From Paeniglutamicibacter gangotriensis Lz1y (GTDB taxonomy: Bacteria > Actinomycetota > Actinomycetes > Actinomycetales > Micrococcaceae): a DNA stretch of 64,000 nucleotides. The first letter of the stretch is position 1. Every line of letters begins with the position of its first letter. The stretch spans positions 62,001 through 126,000 of the forward strand of contig NZ_AOCK01000004.1 of assembly GCF_000348945.1 (NCBI RefSeq), read 5' to 3'. Below the pieces are notes generated by a model, which did no database searches, was not told the DNA's origin, and worked only from the letters and a program-made list of their open reading frames with translations. The position numbers were made by a program, and so were the translations under genes. Below are positions 34,873 to 43,780 of this stretch, piece by piece.

Positions 34873-36423
34873 TTAGTTGCGCGGTGTTTTGTCTTCGGCG
34901 GTGAGAGCCGATTCAAATTCCGCATCCGGGCCCGGCTCACATCCAGCCTGGTTGCTACGTTCAAGCAAGTTCTTGCCCCGCAGTTCGGCATCGGGCAAGG
35001 CGATCGGGTATTCCCCGGAGAAGCAGGCGGTGCACAGTCGCTCGCGCGGCTGCTTGGTGGCGCCGATCATGCCGCCTTCGGAAATATAGGCCAGCGAATC
35101 GGCGCCGATGGACTTGCCGATTTCCTCGACTGCCGCACCGTTGGCGATCAGCTCCGCACGGGTGGCGAAGTCGATGCCGTAGAAACACGGCCATTTGATC
35201 GGCGGGGAAGAGATCTTCACGTGGATCTCCGCGGCACCTGCCTCGCGCAGCATCCGCACCACGGCACGTTGGGTGTTGCCGCGCACGATCGAATCATCGA
35301 CCACGACCACGCGCTTTCCCTTGATCACCGGTTCCAGGGCGTTGAGTTTGAGCTTGATGCCCAGCTGGCGCAGTGTTTGCGACGGCTGGATGAAGGTGCG
35401 GCCCACATAGGCGTTCTTCACGAAGCCGTGGGCGAAGGGGATGCCTGACTGCTCGGCGTAGCCGATGGCTGCCGGGGTCCCGGATTCCGGGACCGGGATG
35501 ACGATGTCGGCGTCGGCGGCATTCTCGCGGGCCAGCTGGCGGCCCATTTCCACGCGCGACTCGTACACCGAACGGCCATTGATGGCGGCATCGGGGCGCG
35601 CCAAGTACACGTACTCGAAGACGCAGGCGGCCGGGGTCGCGGCGCCGAAGCGTCGGGAGCGGACACCTTCTTCGTCGATGGCGATGAATTCGCCCGGTTC
35701 GATCTCACGGATGAAGCTGGCACCGACGGTGGCCAGGGCAGCCTGTTCGGAGGCCACGACCCAGCCGCGCTCCAGACGTCCCAGTACCAGCGGGCGCACA
35801 CCGTAGGTGTCGCGTGCCGCGTACAGGGTGTGTTCGTCCATGAAGGTGAAGCAGAAGGCACCGCGCAGCTTGGGCAGCAGCGCCATGGCCGCCTCTTCGA
35901 GGGTTTCGCCCTCGACACCGTTGAGCAGGGCCGTCACCAAGGCGGTGTCGGTGGTGTTGCCCTGGGCGATTTCGCCGCGAACCTTTTCCCCGGATTCCTC
36001 CTGGATGGCGTTGACCATCTGAAGCAGTTCCGCCGAGTTAGTCAGGTTCCCGTTGTGAGCCAGGGCCACGGTGCCGGCCGCGGTGGGGCCGAGCGTCGGC
36101 TGAGCATTGGCCCAGTGGCTCGCTCCGGTGGTGGAATACCGGCAGTGTCCAATGGCTAGGTGCCCACGCATCGAGTTCAGGGTGTTCTCATCGAACACCT
36201 GGGAGACCAGACCCATGTCTTTGTAGACATTGATCCGCTCTCCATCGCTGGTGGCCAGTCCGGCCGATTCCTGCCCGCGATGCTGCAGCGCATACAGACC
36301 GTAATAGGTCAGCTTCGCTACTTCTTCGCCGGGGGCCCAAACACCGAAGACACCGCATTCGTCCTGCGGTCCCTTCTCGTTGGGCAAAAGATCATGATTG
36401 AGGTTTCCGTCGCCACGCGCCAT
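34873..36423 (-). CDS. purF: amidophosphoribosyltransferase
   Basis: A 516-residue enzyme. The glutaminase N-terminus begins after a short propeptide at DECGVFGVW, where Cys is the nucleophile. The C-terminal phosphoribosyltransferase domain has the PRPP motif VVVVDDSIVRGNT. It makes phosphoribosylamine from PRPP and glutamine, the committed purine step. Family members usually carry a C-terminal Cys-containing Fe-S region; CTACFSGEYP is present here. It is cotranscribed with purM. Confidence 0.97.
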   Translation of the reverse strand: MARGDGNLNHDLLPNEKGPQDECGVFGVWAPGEEVAKLTYYGLYALQHRGQESAGLATSDGERINVYKDMGLVSQVFDENTLNSMRGHLAIGHCRYSTTGASHWANAQPTLGPTAAGTVALAHNGNLTNSAELLQMVNAIQEESGEKVRGEIAQGNTTDTALVTALLNGVEGETLEEAAMALLPKLRGAFCFTFMDEHTLYAARDTYGVRPLVLGRLERGWVVASEQAALATVGASFIREIEPGEFIAIDEEGVRSRRFGAATPAACVFEYVYLARPDAAINGRSVYESRVEMGRQLARENAADADIVIPVPESGTPAAIGYAEQSGIPFAHGFVKNAYVGRTFIQPSQTLRQLGIKLKLNALEPVIKGKRVVVVDDSIVRGNTQRAVVRMLREAGAAEIHVKISSPPIKWPCFYGIDFATRAELIANGAAVEEIGKSIGADSLAYISEGGMIGATKQPRERLCTACFSGEYPIALPDAELRGKNLLERSNQAGCEPGPDAEFESALTAEDKTPRN

Positions 36424-36485
36424 ATCAATTATTCTCTCATGAGCCGGGAGTAGGTACGGGCGTGAGATCCCGCACGGGGCTGCTT

Positions 36486-36812
36486 CTAGCGGTGCTCGGG
36501 CTCACCCATCGGCACGGCAAGCGCTCGACGTGCCTTTTTTCGTGTGATGCGATCCACAACCAGAAATACTACGCCGGCGAGCAACACGCCGATGAAGGCG
36601 AAGCCGACGGAGAGGAATCCGGCCACCGCGGAACGGGTGAAGTCGGCCGATTCCTGGCCGGTGTAGGCGGAAATAAAGGCGATCACCACACCCACCAGTG
36701 CGCCGATGCCCACGAACGGCCAGAACTTGGGTGCAGCGTAAACCGAGACCTCGACGTTCCGTGGGTCCTTCTGGACAGGGGCGGGAGTGTTGGGGTGCTG
36801 GCTGGATTCCAT
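36486..36812 (-). CDS. hypothetical membrane protein with two helices
   Basis: A 108-residue protein. A hydrophilic N-terminus is followed by helix 1 (FWPFVGIGALVGVVIAFISA), a loop with YTGQESADFTRSA, helix 2 (VGFAFIGVLLAGVVFLVV) and a basic tail (DRITRKKARRAL). It resembles conserved actinobacterial small membrane proteins beside purF; no function is known. Preceded closely by the sterol-carrier-like gene (12 bases). Confidence 0.8.
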   Translation of the reverse strand: MESSQHPNTPAPVQKDPRNVEVSVYAAPKFWPFVGIGALVGVVIAFISAYTGQESADFTRSAVAGFLSVGFAFIGVLLAGVVFLVVDRITRKKARRALAVPMGEPEHR

Positions 36813-36824
36813 ACCTCTAGGGTA

Positions 36825-37199
36825 CTAAACCAGCGGCAGCTCGGCCGACAGGTCCGCACGCAGCCCGGAAGCGTTCACTTTCCCCGAGGCCAGGGCCGCC
36901 GCCCAGCCGACCCTTCCGGAGGCCAGTGCCAACCAGAGGGGCGCGGGCAGCTCGATGACATTAGGCGGAGTGCCGCGAGTATGCCGAGGTCCGGGGATGC
37001 ACTGGGTCACCCCGAATGGCGGAACCCGCACCTCGACCGAGTTGCCCTCGGCCCGGGTGGCCAGTTCCTCCAGGGTGTAGCGCACCGCCATGGCGATGAG
37101 CGGACGGGGCAGCTCGGCAGCCCCTTCCACGTCGTTCTGGATCCAGCGGCGGAAAGCAGCCGCACCCTCGGCCGGGTCAATGCGTCGTTTCACGGCCAT
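36825..37199 (-). CDS. sterol-carrier-like protein
   Basis: A 124-residue protein. The pattern RPLIAMAVRYTLEELATRAEGNSVEVRVPP and the C-terminal WLALASGRVGWAAALASGKVNASG matches the actinobacterial sterol carrier family protein, which is typically encoded beside purF. The fold suggests binding of a small hydrophobic ligand; no catalytic residue is evident. It is 6 bases from the asparaginase stop. Confidence 0.82.
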   Translation of the reverse strand: MAVKRRIDPAEGAAAFRRWIQNDVEGAAELPRPLIAMAVRYTLEELATRAEGNSVEVRVPPFGVTQCIPGPRHTRGTPPNVIELPAPLWLALASGRVGWAAALASGKVNASGLRADLSAELPLV

Positions 37200-37205
37200 G
37201 GGGGA

Positions 37206-38213
37206 TCAGGCTTCCAACGCATCGAGTACGCCGGAGGCCAGACGCACCGATCCCACCGGGACCCCGCCACCAAGCACCGGACGGGTCAGCTTCGCCAGAA
37301 TCGCGGTCAGCGCACGCGTCGGAATGGCCCCGGCATTGGCCAGCAAGGTCAGGCCCAGCAGGTCGCTTCCGCGCCCCGACCCATCGGCCATCTTCACCGC
37401 TACCGCGGTTCCACAGGGAGCGGCCAGCACCAGCACGCCCTCGGCGCCCAGCTTGGCAATGACGCCCAGGTCCTCCATGATCACGGAGTTGGGCAGCCCG
37501 TGGCCCTGGACCGCCCATGGGTAGTCGAGCATGGCCGTGGCAATGGTCGCGGCCCGCGCATCGGCGTGTTTGTTGCCCGGGGCCAAGGCCAGCTTGGAGG
37601 TGGCCCGGGCCAGTCCGGCCAGTGAGATCACCGGAACCGGAGCACCACATCCGTCCACGCCTACATGGGAGACGGACTCGCCGGCATATTCCTCGATGAC
37701 CTCGATGACGCGCTGCTGCAGCGGGTGCTCAGGGGAGAGATAGGTCTTGGTGTCCCAGTTGTTTTCGGTGCACGCCCACAGAAATGCTGCATGCTTGCCC
37801 GAGCAGTTGAAAAAGAGCGGGGATTTCTCGGCTCCGGCGCGAATCTTTTCGTCGCGGGTCGATTCGTCGCCGGGCCAGGCCTCTGGACACAACAGGTCTT
37901 CCACACTCAAACCGGCCTTGGCCAGCATCGATTCAACGACCTCGGTGTGTTCGGTGCTGCCCACGTGGCTGGCGCAGGCCATCGCGACCTGGGCGCCGCG
38001 CAACGGCACACCGCACTGCATGGATGCCAGGGCCTGGAACGGTTTGAGCGCCGAACGCGGGTAGATGCGCAGATCCGGGTTTCCCAGCGCCGTGAGCACC
38101 TCGCCGGTTCCATCGATGACGACGGCCGTTCCGCGGTGGCGGGATTCAATGAAGCCGTTGCGTTCCAGCACGACGAGATCGACGGTATCGGAAGCAATCA
38201 AGGTTTTGGCCAT
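37206..38213 (-). CDS. asparaginase (AsnA/Asparaginase_II family)
   Basis: A 335-residue protein of the asparaginase II family (PF06089-type), distinct from the classical AnsA fold. It shows DGTGEVLTALGNPD, FNCSGKHAAFLWAC and HVGVDGCGAPV, all in the expected order. It hydrolyses asparagine to aspartate and ammonia; aspartate feeds purC, so the location among purine genes is reasonable. It follows the methyltransferase by 5 bases. Confidence 0.9.
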   Translation of the reverse strand: MAKTLIASDTVDLVVLERNGFIESRHRGTAVVIDGTGEVLTALGNPDLRIYPRSALKPFQALASMQCGVPLRGAQVAMACASHVGSTEHTEVVESMLAKAGLSVEDLLCPEAWPGDESTRDEKIRAGAEKSPLFFNCSGKHAAFLWACTENNWDTKTYLSPEHPLQQRVIEVIEEYAGESVSHVGVDGCGAPVPVISLAGLARATSKLALAPGNKHADARAATIATAMLDYPWAVQGHGLPNSVIMEDLGVIAKLGAEGVLVLAAPCGTAVAVKMADGSGRGSDLLGLTLLANAGAIPTRALTAILAKLTRPVLGGGVPVGSVRLASGVLDALEA

Positions 38214-38218
38214 GTGAT

Positions 38219-38839
38219 CTAGTTTACTGTCCGCCGGGCTTCGAGCAGTGCAACGATGAAATCTGAGCCGGGTTCCAGCGGACGCATGTCCCAGGTGGAA
38301 AAGCGTGCGGCGAACCTGAGCCCGGCGGCTGCCGCATCCCGCTCAAAGGTTTCCAGCGCGTAGCCCTTGAGTAGGGAGAATCCCACCACGAGCCGGCCGG
38401 TCGGGGACAAATGTGCGGCCAAGGACTTCAGTACCGCGCCCGTGCTGCCAGGAGCCACGAAGGCCAAGACATTGCCCGGGGACACAATCACCTCAAATAC
38501 TTCGTGTTCCCCGGCCTCGTCGCGGAGCTCTAGCGCGGCCAAGTCCCCGACCAGCCAGCGCGAACCGGGAAAGTCCGTTTGGGCGGCGGCAAGTAATTCG
38601 GCATCCAGGTCAACACCGGTGACCTGGTGTCCGCGCGCAGCCAGTGCCCCTCCCACCCGGCCGGTGCCGCATCCAGCATCCAATACCTTGGCCCCGCGCG
38701 GTGCCACGGCATCGACAAAGCGGGCCTCGCCGTCCAGATCGGAGCCCGAGGTACGTAGTTGCGCAAAGCGGTCGATGTAGTTCTTTGCCTGTGCCGGATC
38801 CAAGCGGGCCTGCCGCTGCCACAATGTTTCGAATTCCAT
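38219..38839 (-). CDS. class I SAM-dependent methyltransferase
   Basis: About 206 residues. Motif I is VLDAGCGTGRVGGALAARG and the acidic post-I loop is VTGVDLDAELLAA; VIVSPGNVLAFV follows. Substrate unknown. ATG 38839 (MEFETLWQRQAR) is preferred over 38851, which adds four residues. It is the first gene of a probable minus-strand operon with asparaginase, sterol-carrier-like, membrane protein, purF and purM, divergent from purD. Confidence 0.85.
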   Translation of the reverse strand: MEFETLWQRQARLDPAQAKNYIDRFAQLRTSGSDLDGEARFVDAVAPRGAKVLDAGCGTGRVGGALAARGHQVTGVDLDAELLAAAQTDFPGSRWLVGDLAALELRDEAGEHEVFEVIVSPGNVLAFVAPGSTGAVLKSLAAHLSPTGRLVVGFSLLKGYALETFERDAAAAGLRFAARFSTWDMRPLEPGSDFIVALLEARRTVN

Positions 38840-38956
38840 GGTTTCGAGCATAGGCGCACGGCCCGGGTCACTGCCGGAGCCATGCTGATGCCAATGCGTC
38901 GGGACCGTGACCTCGCGCGGCGCCGGCCCCGGCCAAACCCGGTAGGCTTAAGCCTC

Positions 38957-40243
38957 GTGAAGGTACTGGTTATTGGCCCCGGAGGCCGCGAACATGCACT
39001 GATCCGCGCTTTGGCTGCGGATCCCTACGTCACCGATCTGCATTGCGCTCCTGGCAATGCCGGAATCTCGCGTGATGTCACCACCCACCAAATCGACGCG
39101 CAGGACACCGAAGCAGTGGTGGCACTGGCTCGGAAACTGGGCTCGGAACTGGTGATCGTTGGTCCCGAGGCACCGTTGGCGGCAGGTGTCGCCGACGCGC
39201 TGCTCGCAGCTCAGATCCCCGTTTTCGGACCCACCCAGGCTGCAGCCCAGCTGGAGGCCTCCAAGGCCTTCGCCAAGAACGTCATGGCCGAGGCCGGGGT
39301 TCCCACCGCGATGGCCATGGTCGCCACCAACACGCAGGAAGCTGCCGAGGCATTGGACTCCTTTGGCGCCCCCTACGTGGTGAAGGACGACGGACTGGCC
39401 GCGGGCAAGGGCGTTGTGGTCACCTCCGACCGCGCCGAGGCTCTGGCTCACGCGCAGACCTGCTTCGAAGCAGGCGGCACGGTGGTCATCGAGGAATTCC
39501 TCGACGGCCCTGAGGTCTCCGTCTTCGTGATCTGCGATGGCACCCACGCCGTCCCGCTGGCCCCCGCCCAGGACTTCAAGCGCATCTTCGATAATGACGA
39601 AGGCCCCAACACCGGCGGCATGGGCGCCTACTCGCCACTGCCCTGGCTCCCGGCCGGCTTCGTGGATGAGGTCATGGATCGCGTTGCCTACCCGACCCTG
39701 CGCGATATGGAATCCCGTGGCACACCCTTTACCGGGGTGCTGTACTGCGGCCTGGCCATCACCTCCCGCGGCATCCGCGTCATCGAATTCAACGCACGCT
39801 TCGGTGACCCCGAAACCCAGGCCGTGCTCGCACGGCTCAAGACCCCGCTCGGCGGACTGCTCATGGCTGCGGCCAAGGGCGAGCTGGACGACGACGAGCA
39901 GCTCCATTGGCGCCCCGAGACCGCCGTCGGCGTGGTCATGGCCGCCGAAAACTACCCCGAATCCCCGATCAAGGGTGCGCCCATCACCGGCCTAGATGCT
40001 GCAGCGGCACTCGAGGACGTCTCGGTGCTGCACGCCGGAACCACCACCAATGCCGAAGGCGAAATCATCGTCGACGGCGGCCGGGTGCTGGCGGTCGTGG
40101 GCCTCGGCGCCGACCTGCACTCGGCGCGCGCGAAGGCTTACGCGGGAGTCGCAGCCATCTCTTGGGACGGTGCCCAGCACCGGACCGACATCGCGTTGAA
40201 GGCCGCCAACGGCCAGATCAACATCGCGGAAGGAACCCACTGA
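38957..40243 (+). CDS. purD: phosphoribosylamine-glycine ligase
   Basis: A 428-residue ATP-grasp enzyme. N-terminal VLVIGPGGREHALIRAL is diagnostic; the ATP-grasp core shows VVKDDGLAAGKGVVVT and VIEFNARFGDPETQ. It joins glycine to phosphoribosylamine, step 2 of purine synthesis. GTG 38957 is used since it begins at the Rossmann strand; the open frame upstream to 38759 runs into the divergent methyltransferase. The stop overlaps the purC start (TGATG). Confidence 0.96.
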   Translation: MKVLVIGPGGREHALIRALAADPYVTDLHCAPGNAGISRDVTTHQIDAQDTEAVVALARKLGSELVIVGPEAPLAAGVADALLAAQIPVFGPTQAAAQLEASKAFAKNVMAEAGVPTAMAMVATNTQEAAEALDSFGAPYVVKDDGLAAGKGVVVTSDRAEALAHAQTCFEAGGTVVIEEFLDGPEVSVFVICDGTHAVPLAPAQDFKRIFDNDEGPNTGGMGAYSPLPWLPAGFVDEVMDRVAYPTLRDMESRGTPFTGVLYCGLAITSRGIRVIEFNARFGDPETQAVLARLKTPLGGLLMAAAKGELDDDEQLHWRPETAVGVVMAAENYPESPIKGAPITGLDAAAALEDVSVLHAGTTTNAEGEIIVDGGRVLAVVGLGADLHSARAKAYAGVAAISWDGAQHRTDIALKAANGQINIAEGTH

Positions 40244-41148
40244 TGTCAGGCCTGCAAACCGAAACCCTGGATCTCGAGGGCTGGACGCACCACTATTCCG
40301 GCAAGGTCCGGGACCTCTACATTCCTGCCGGTTCCTCCTTCGCGGAAACCGATCGGGTGCTGGTGGTTGCCAGCGATAGGATCAGCGCGTTCGACTTCGT
40401 GCTGGAATCCGAGATCCCCGACAAGGGCAAGGTCTTGACCCAGCTGAGCCTGTGGTGGTTCGAACAGCTGGCAGAGATCCCCAACCACGTGATCTCCACC
40501 GAGGTCCCCGACGCCGTGGCCGGGCGTGCGATGGTGTGCAAGAAACTGGACATGTTCCCGATCGAGTGCATCGCCCGCGGCTACCTGACCGGGTCGGGCC
40601 TACTCGAGTACAAGGAACGTCGGACCGTGTGTGCGCTGCCGCTGCCGGCGGGCCTGGTTGATGGTTCGAAGCTGGAACCGGCGATCTTCACCCCTTCGGC
40701 CAAGGCCGAGGTCGGCGAACACGACGAGAACATCACCTTTGAGCAAACCGCTGCCCGCATCGGCGGCCAACAAGCAGCCGACCTGCGCGATGCCACCTTG
40801 GCCTTGTACACGCGAGCCGAGGCTATCGCCCGCACCCGCGGCATCATCCTGGCCGATACCAAGGTCGAATTCGGCATCGATCCGGCCAACGGCCAGATCA
40901 CCCTGGGTGACGAGGTGCTGACCCCGGATTCCTCGCGCTTCTGGGACGCCACCACCTACGCGCCGGGGCAGGCACAGTCCTCCTTCGACAAGCAATTTGT
41001 CCGGGATTACCTCACCTCGGCGGCCTCGGGTTGGGATAAGAACTCGGGTGCGGAACCTCCGGCGTTGCCGGCACAGATCATCGAGCGCACCCGCGAACGC
41101 TACATCGACGCCTATGAGCGCCTGACGGGGCTCAGCTTCAGCGCCTAA
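40243..41148 (+). CDS. purC: phosphoribosylaminoimidazole-succinocarboxamide synthase
   Basis: A 301-residue SAICAR synthetase. It shows GKVRDLY, SDRISAFDFVLESEIPDKG and IARGYLTGSG, followed by TKVEFGID, all typical. It condenses aspartate with CAIR using ATP, step 8 of purine synthesis in bacteria. Start ATG overlaps the purD stop by one base and follows a GGAAGGAA ribosome binding site, so translation is coupled. Confidence 0.97.
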   Translation: MSGLQTETLDLEGWTHHYSGKVRDLYIPAGSSFAETDRVLVVASDRISAFDFVLESEIPDKGKVLTQLSLWWFEQLAEIPNHVISTEVPDAVAGRAMVCKKLDMFPIECIARGYLTGSGLLEYKERRTVCALPLPAGLVDGSKLEPAIFTPSAKAEVGEHDENITFEQTAARIGGQQAADLRDATLALYTRAEAIARTRGIILADTKVEFGIDPANGQITLGDEVLTPDSSRFWDATTYAPGQAQSSFDKQFVRDYLTSAASGWDKNSGAEPPALPAQIIERTRERYIDAYERLTGLSFSA

Positions 41149-41167
41149 ACTCGCAAGACTGTACAAC

Positions 41168-41210
41168 GCCTCGGGGGGCCCAGTTCATCATGAACCGGGC
41201 CCCCCGAGGC
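41168..41210 (+). terminator. strong intrinsic-type terminator after purC
   Basis: A nearly perfect 20-bp stem: GCCTCGGGGGGCCC pairs with GGGCCCCCCGAGGC and GTTCA with TGAAC, loop TCA, then ATTTCTCATT. It lies 19 bases after the purC stop, before a convergent pseudogene. Confidence 0.9.
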
Positions 41211-41252
41211 ATTTCTCATTCGGTGGGGTCTCTGGCTCGTGGCCAGCGGTGG

Positions 41253-41969
41253 CTAGGCGCCCCGGCGCAGGTGATACAGCACGTACCCGTAGGACAATTC
41301 GGTGCGCCCCGGGTTTTGCTGCAGCCATGGTTCCACGGCCTCGGGCGGAAACTCCATGCGCAAAACCCGGCCCAGATCCCCGGGACTCTGAAAGCTCCAG
41401 CTGCTCATCACCTCGTGGCGTTGGGCGCCGGCCTGGGCCGACCACCGCCGGATGTACTCGTCGTGGCCCTGGGACCCCGCCCGGGAGCTGCACGCCAGCA
41501 GGGCCGCGAACTCCCCGTGGCGGTGGTCGTTGTCGATCACGATGAGTGACCCGCCGGGCCGAAGCACCCGCAGGGCCTCGGCCAGTCCGGCAGTGCAGTG
41601 GTTGGTAGCCGACGGAAAGAAATACGCGAACCTGGCGTGGATGACATCAACACGGCCAGCGGCAGGTGTTCGGCCGAACAATGGAGCACCACGGCCGCGC
41701 CGGTCCGTGCCCGGGCCGCGGCCAGCAAGCTGGTACCGGTTTCCACCCCGATGACCGTGTGGGCGCTCTTGGCGTAGCGGGGGAGCCAGAACCCGGTCCC
41801 GCAGCCCAAATCCACGATGCTCTTGGCGGCCCACGGAGCCAAAGCATCCAACGCATCCCAGACCAGGTTCCCCCAGATCCAGCGCCAGGTTTTCGATCTC
41901 GTAGAGTTCCGGATCCAGGCCCTGGTTGGGTGCACGGACAAAGTCTGGCAGCCCGTGCTGGTTACCCAC
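41253..41969 (-). pseudogene. SAM-dependent methyltransferase with two compensating frameshifts
   Basis: The outer parts of this 238-codon open frame are methyltransferase-like: DPELYEIENLALD at the start, then VDVIHARFAYFF, LAEALRVLRPGGSLIVIDND and MSSWSF at the end. The middle is not. The missing middle lies in another frame (within 41537-41941): IVDLGCGTGFWLPRY (motif I), VIGVETGTSLLAAARAR and CSAEHLPLA. The frames switch near 41880 and back near 41660. The restored protein would match a typical actinobacterial methyltransferase of about 240 residues. As read, it lacks the SAM site and should be inactive. Confidence 0.85.
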
Positions 41970-41971
41970 TC

Positions 41972-43780
41972 CTAGACCAGCGACTCGCGCCAGGCCCTGT
42001 GCAGGGCGGCGAAGCGCCCCTCGGAACCGATGAGCTCGGCCGGGGAGCCGTCCTCGACGATCTTGCCGTCGTGGACCACCAGCACCCGGTCGGCGATCTG
42101 CACGGTGGAGAGCCGGTGCGCGATAATCAGCGCGGTCCGGTTGCCCAGCAGCGTCTGCAGTCCACGCTGCACGGCACGTTCCGAGGGGATATCCAGCGAG
42201 CTGGTGGCCTCATCGAGGATCAGCACCGCAGGGTCGGCCAGGAAGGCCCGGGCGAAGGAGATCAGCTGGCGCTGCCCGGAGGACACCCGCCCACCACGCT
42301 TGTTCACATCGGTGTCGTAGCCTTCGGGCAACGCGGTGATGAATTCGTGGGCGCCGACGGCGCGGGCGGCCAGAATGATCTCCTCGATGGTGGCACCGGG
42401 CTTGCCCAACGCAATGTTCTCGGCGACCGTCCCGGAGAACAGGAACGCCTCCTGGGTCACCATGACCACATGCCGACGCAGGTCGTTGTTGGCGATTTGC
42501 TCGATCGGGACCCCGTCGATGGACAGCGTGCCGGAGCGCAGGTCGTAGAAGCGGGCGATCAGCTTGGCCAGGGTGGACTTGCCGGCACCCGTCTGTCCGA
42601 CCACGGCGATGGTCTGGCCCGCCGGGATGGCCAGGTCGAACTTCTCCATGATCACCGGGCCGTCCCCGTAGCCGAAGACGGCGTCGGTGAATTCCAGGGC
42701 CCCGGCGGCGTGTTCCAACGGCTGCGGTTTGGCCGGTTCCACCACGGTGGGTGCTTCTTCGAGCAGCCCGGAGACTTTTTCCAGTGCGGCGGTTGCCGAC
42801 TGCAGCGATTGGTAGAACATGGCAATGTTCTCCACCGGTTGGAACACCCGATTGGTGGCCAGCAGCAGGGCCACCAGCACCCCGACGCCCAGTTCTCCGT
42901 CGAGGATGCGGAAACCACCCCAGGCCAGCACCGCTGCCACCGCGAGGTTGCCGATGAGCACCAGCGAGGGCTGAAGCACGCCGAAGAGGTTGATGGAGCG
43001 GATCGAGTTGTCCCGGTATTCGCCGGCGATCTGCGAGTAGGCAGCATCGTTGGACTTTTCCTTGCGGAAGGCCTTCACCGCGCGGATCCCGGTCATGGTC
43101 TCCACAAAGGAACCGATGACGCGGGCCGAGACCACCCGGGATTCACGGAAGACCAGCTCGGAGCGCTTCTGGTACCAGCCAAAGAGCAGCCAGATGGGCA
43201 GGGCGGTCACCAGCACCACCAGCCCGGAGCGCCAGTCGAGTACGAAGATGGAGATCAAGGTGAACACCACAAAGACCCCGGCGGAGACCAGTTCGGAGAT
43301 CCCCTGGTCCAGCAGTTCGCGCAGTGTCTCCAAATCCGAGGTCTGCCGGGAGATGATCCGGCCCGAGGTGTAGTTCTCGTGGAACTCCAGGCTCAGGCGC
43401 TGGGTGTGCCTAAAGACGTCCAGCCGCAGATCCAGCAGCATCGCCTGGGAGATTCTGGCGGTGCACAGGATGTACCAGCCCAACAGGGACCCGGCGGTGA
43501 TGGCCGCCAGCACGTAGGCGCCTCCGGTGATGCCCAGGGCAGCCCAGTTGCCGTTGCGCACCTGTGGCAGGCCCCAGTCGATGGCCCAGGCGATGAGCAG
43601 CGGGAAGGCGACGCGGGCGAGGTTGGACACCACCACCAGCACGAGGGTCAGGGCCAACATCGGCTTTTGGGTGCCGGCCAGGGCGGCCAGCAGCTTCCAC
43701 GAACGGGTGCGCACTCGCTTGCGTTCGGACCTGGACAGGTTGATGGAGTCCTCGTTGGCGACGCCGGCGTACTGGCTCAT
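41972..43780 (-). CDS. ABC exporter subunit, fused membrane and ATPase domains
   Basis: A 602-residue half-transporter. Six membrane helices (residues ~25-320) are followed by a nucleotide-binding domain with Walker A VVGQTGAGKSTLAKL, signature RVSSGQRQLISFARA and Walker B VLILDEATSSLD. The signature is degenerate (VSSGQ) compared with LSGGQ in the partner, as is usual in heterodimeric exporters. It overlaps the upstream subunit by 4 bases, so the two form one exporter. Substrate unknown. Confidence 0.93.
   Translation of the reverse strand: MSQYAGVANEDSINLSRSERKRVRTRSWKLLAALAGTQKPMLALTLVLVVVSNLARVAFPLLIAWAIDWGLPQVRNGNWAALGITGGAYVLAAITAGSLLGWYILCTARISQAMLLDLRLDVFRHTQRLSLEFHENYTSGRIISRQTSDLETLRELLDQGISELVSAGVFVVFTLISIFVLDWRSGLVVLVTALPIWLLFGWYQKRSELVFRESRVVSARVIGSFVETMTGIRAVKAFRKEKSNDAAYSQIAGEYRDNSIRSINLFGVLQPSLVLIGNLAVAAVLAWGGFRILDGELGVGVLVALLLATNRVFQPVENIAMFYQSLQSATAALEKVSGLLEEAPTVVEPAKPQPLEHAAGALEFTDAVFGYGDGPVIMEKFDLAIPAGQTIAVVGQTGAGKSTLAKLIARFYDLRSGTLSIDGVPIEQIANNDLRRHVVMVTQEAFLFSGTVAENIALGKPGATIEEIILAARAVGAHEFITALPEGYDTDVNKRGGRVSSGQRQLISFARAFLADPAVLILDEATSSLDIPSERAVQRGLQTLLGNRTALIIAHRLSTVQIADRVLVVHDGKIVEDGSPAELIGSEGRFAALHRAWRESLV

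Noticed and set aside
37206-41148. The asparaginase-purine region considered as an unusual metabolic island
   Set aside because: purM, purF, DUF3073 and the sterol-carrier-like gene are a familiar actinobacterial neighbourhood; nothing indicates transfer.
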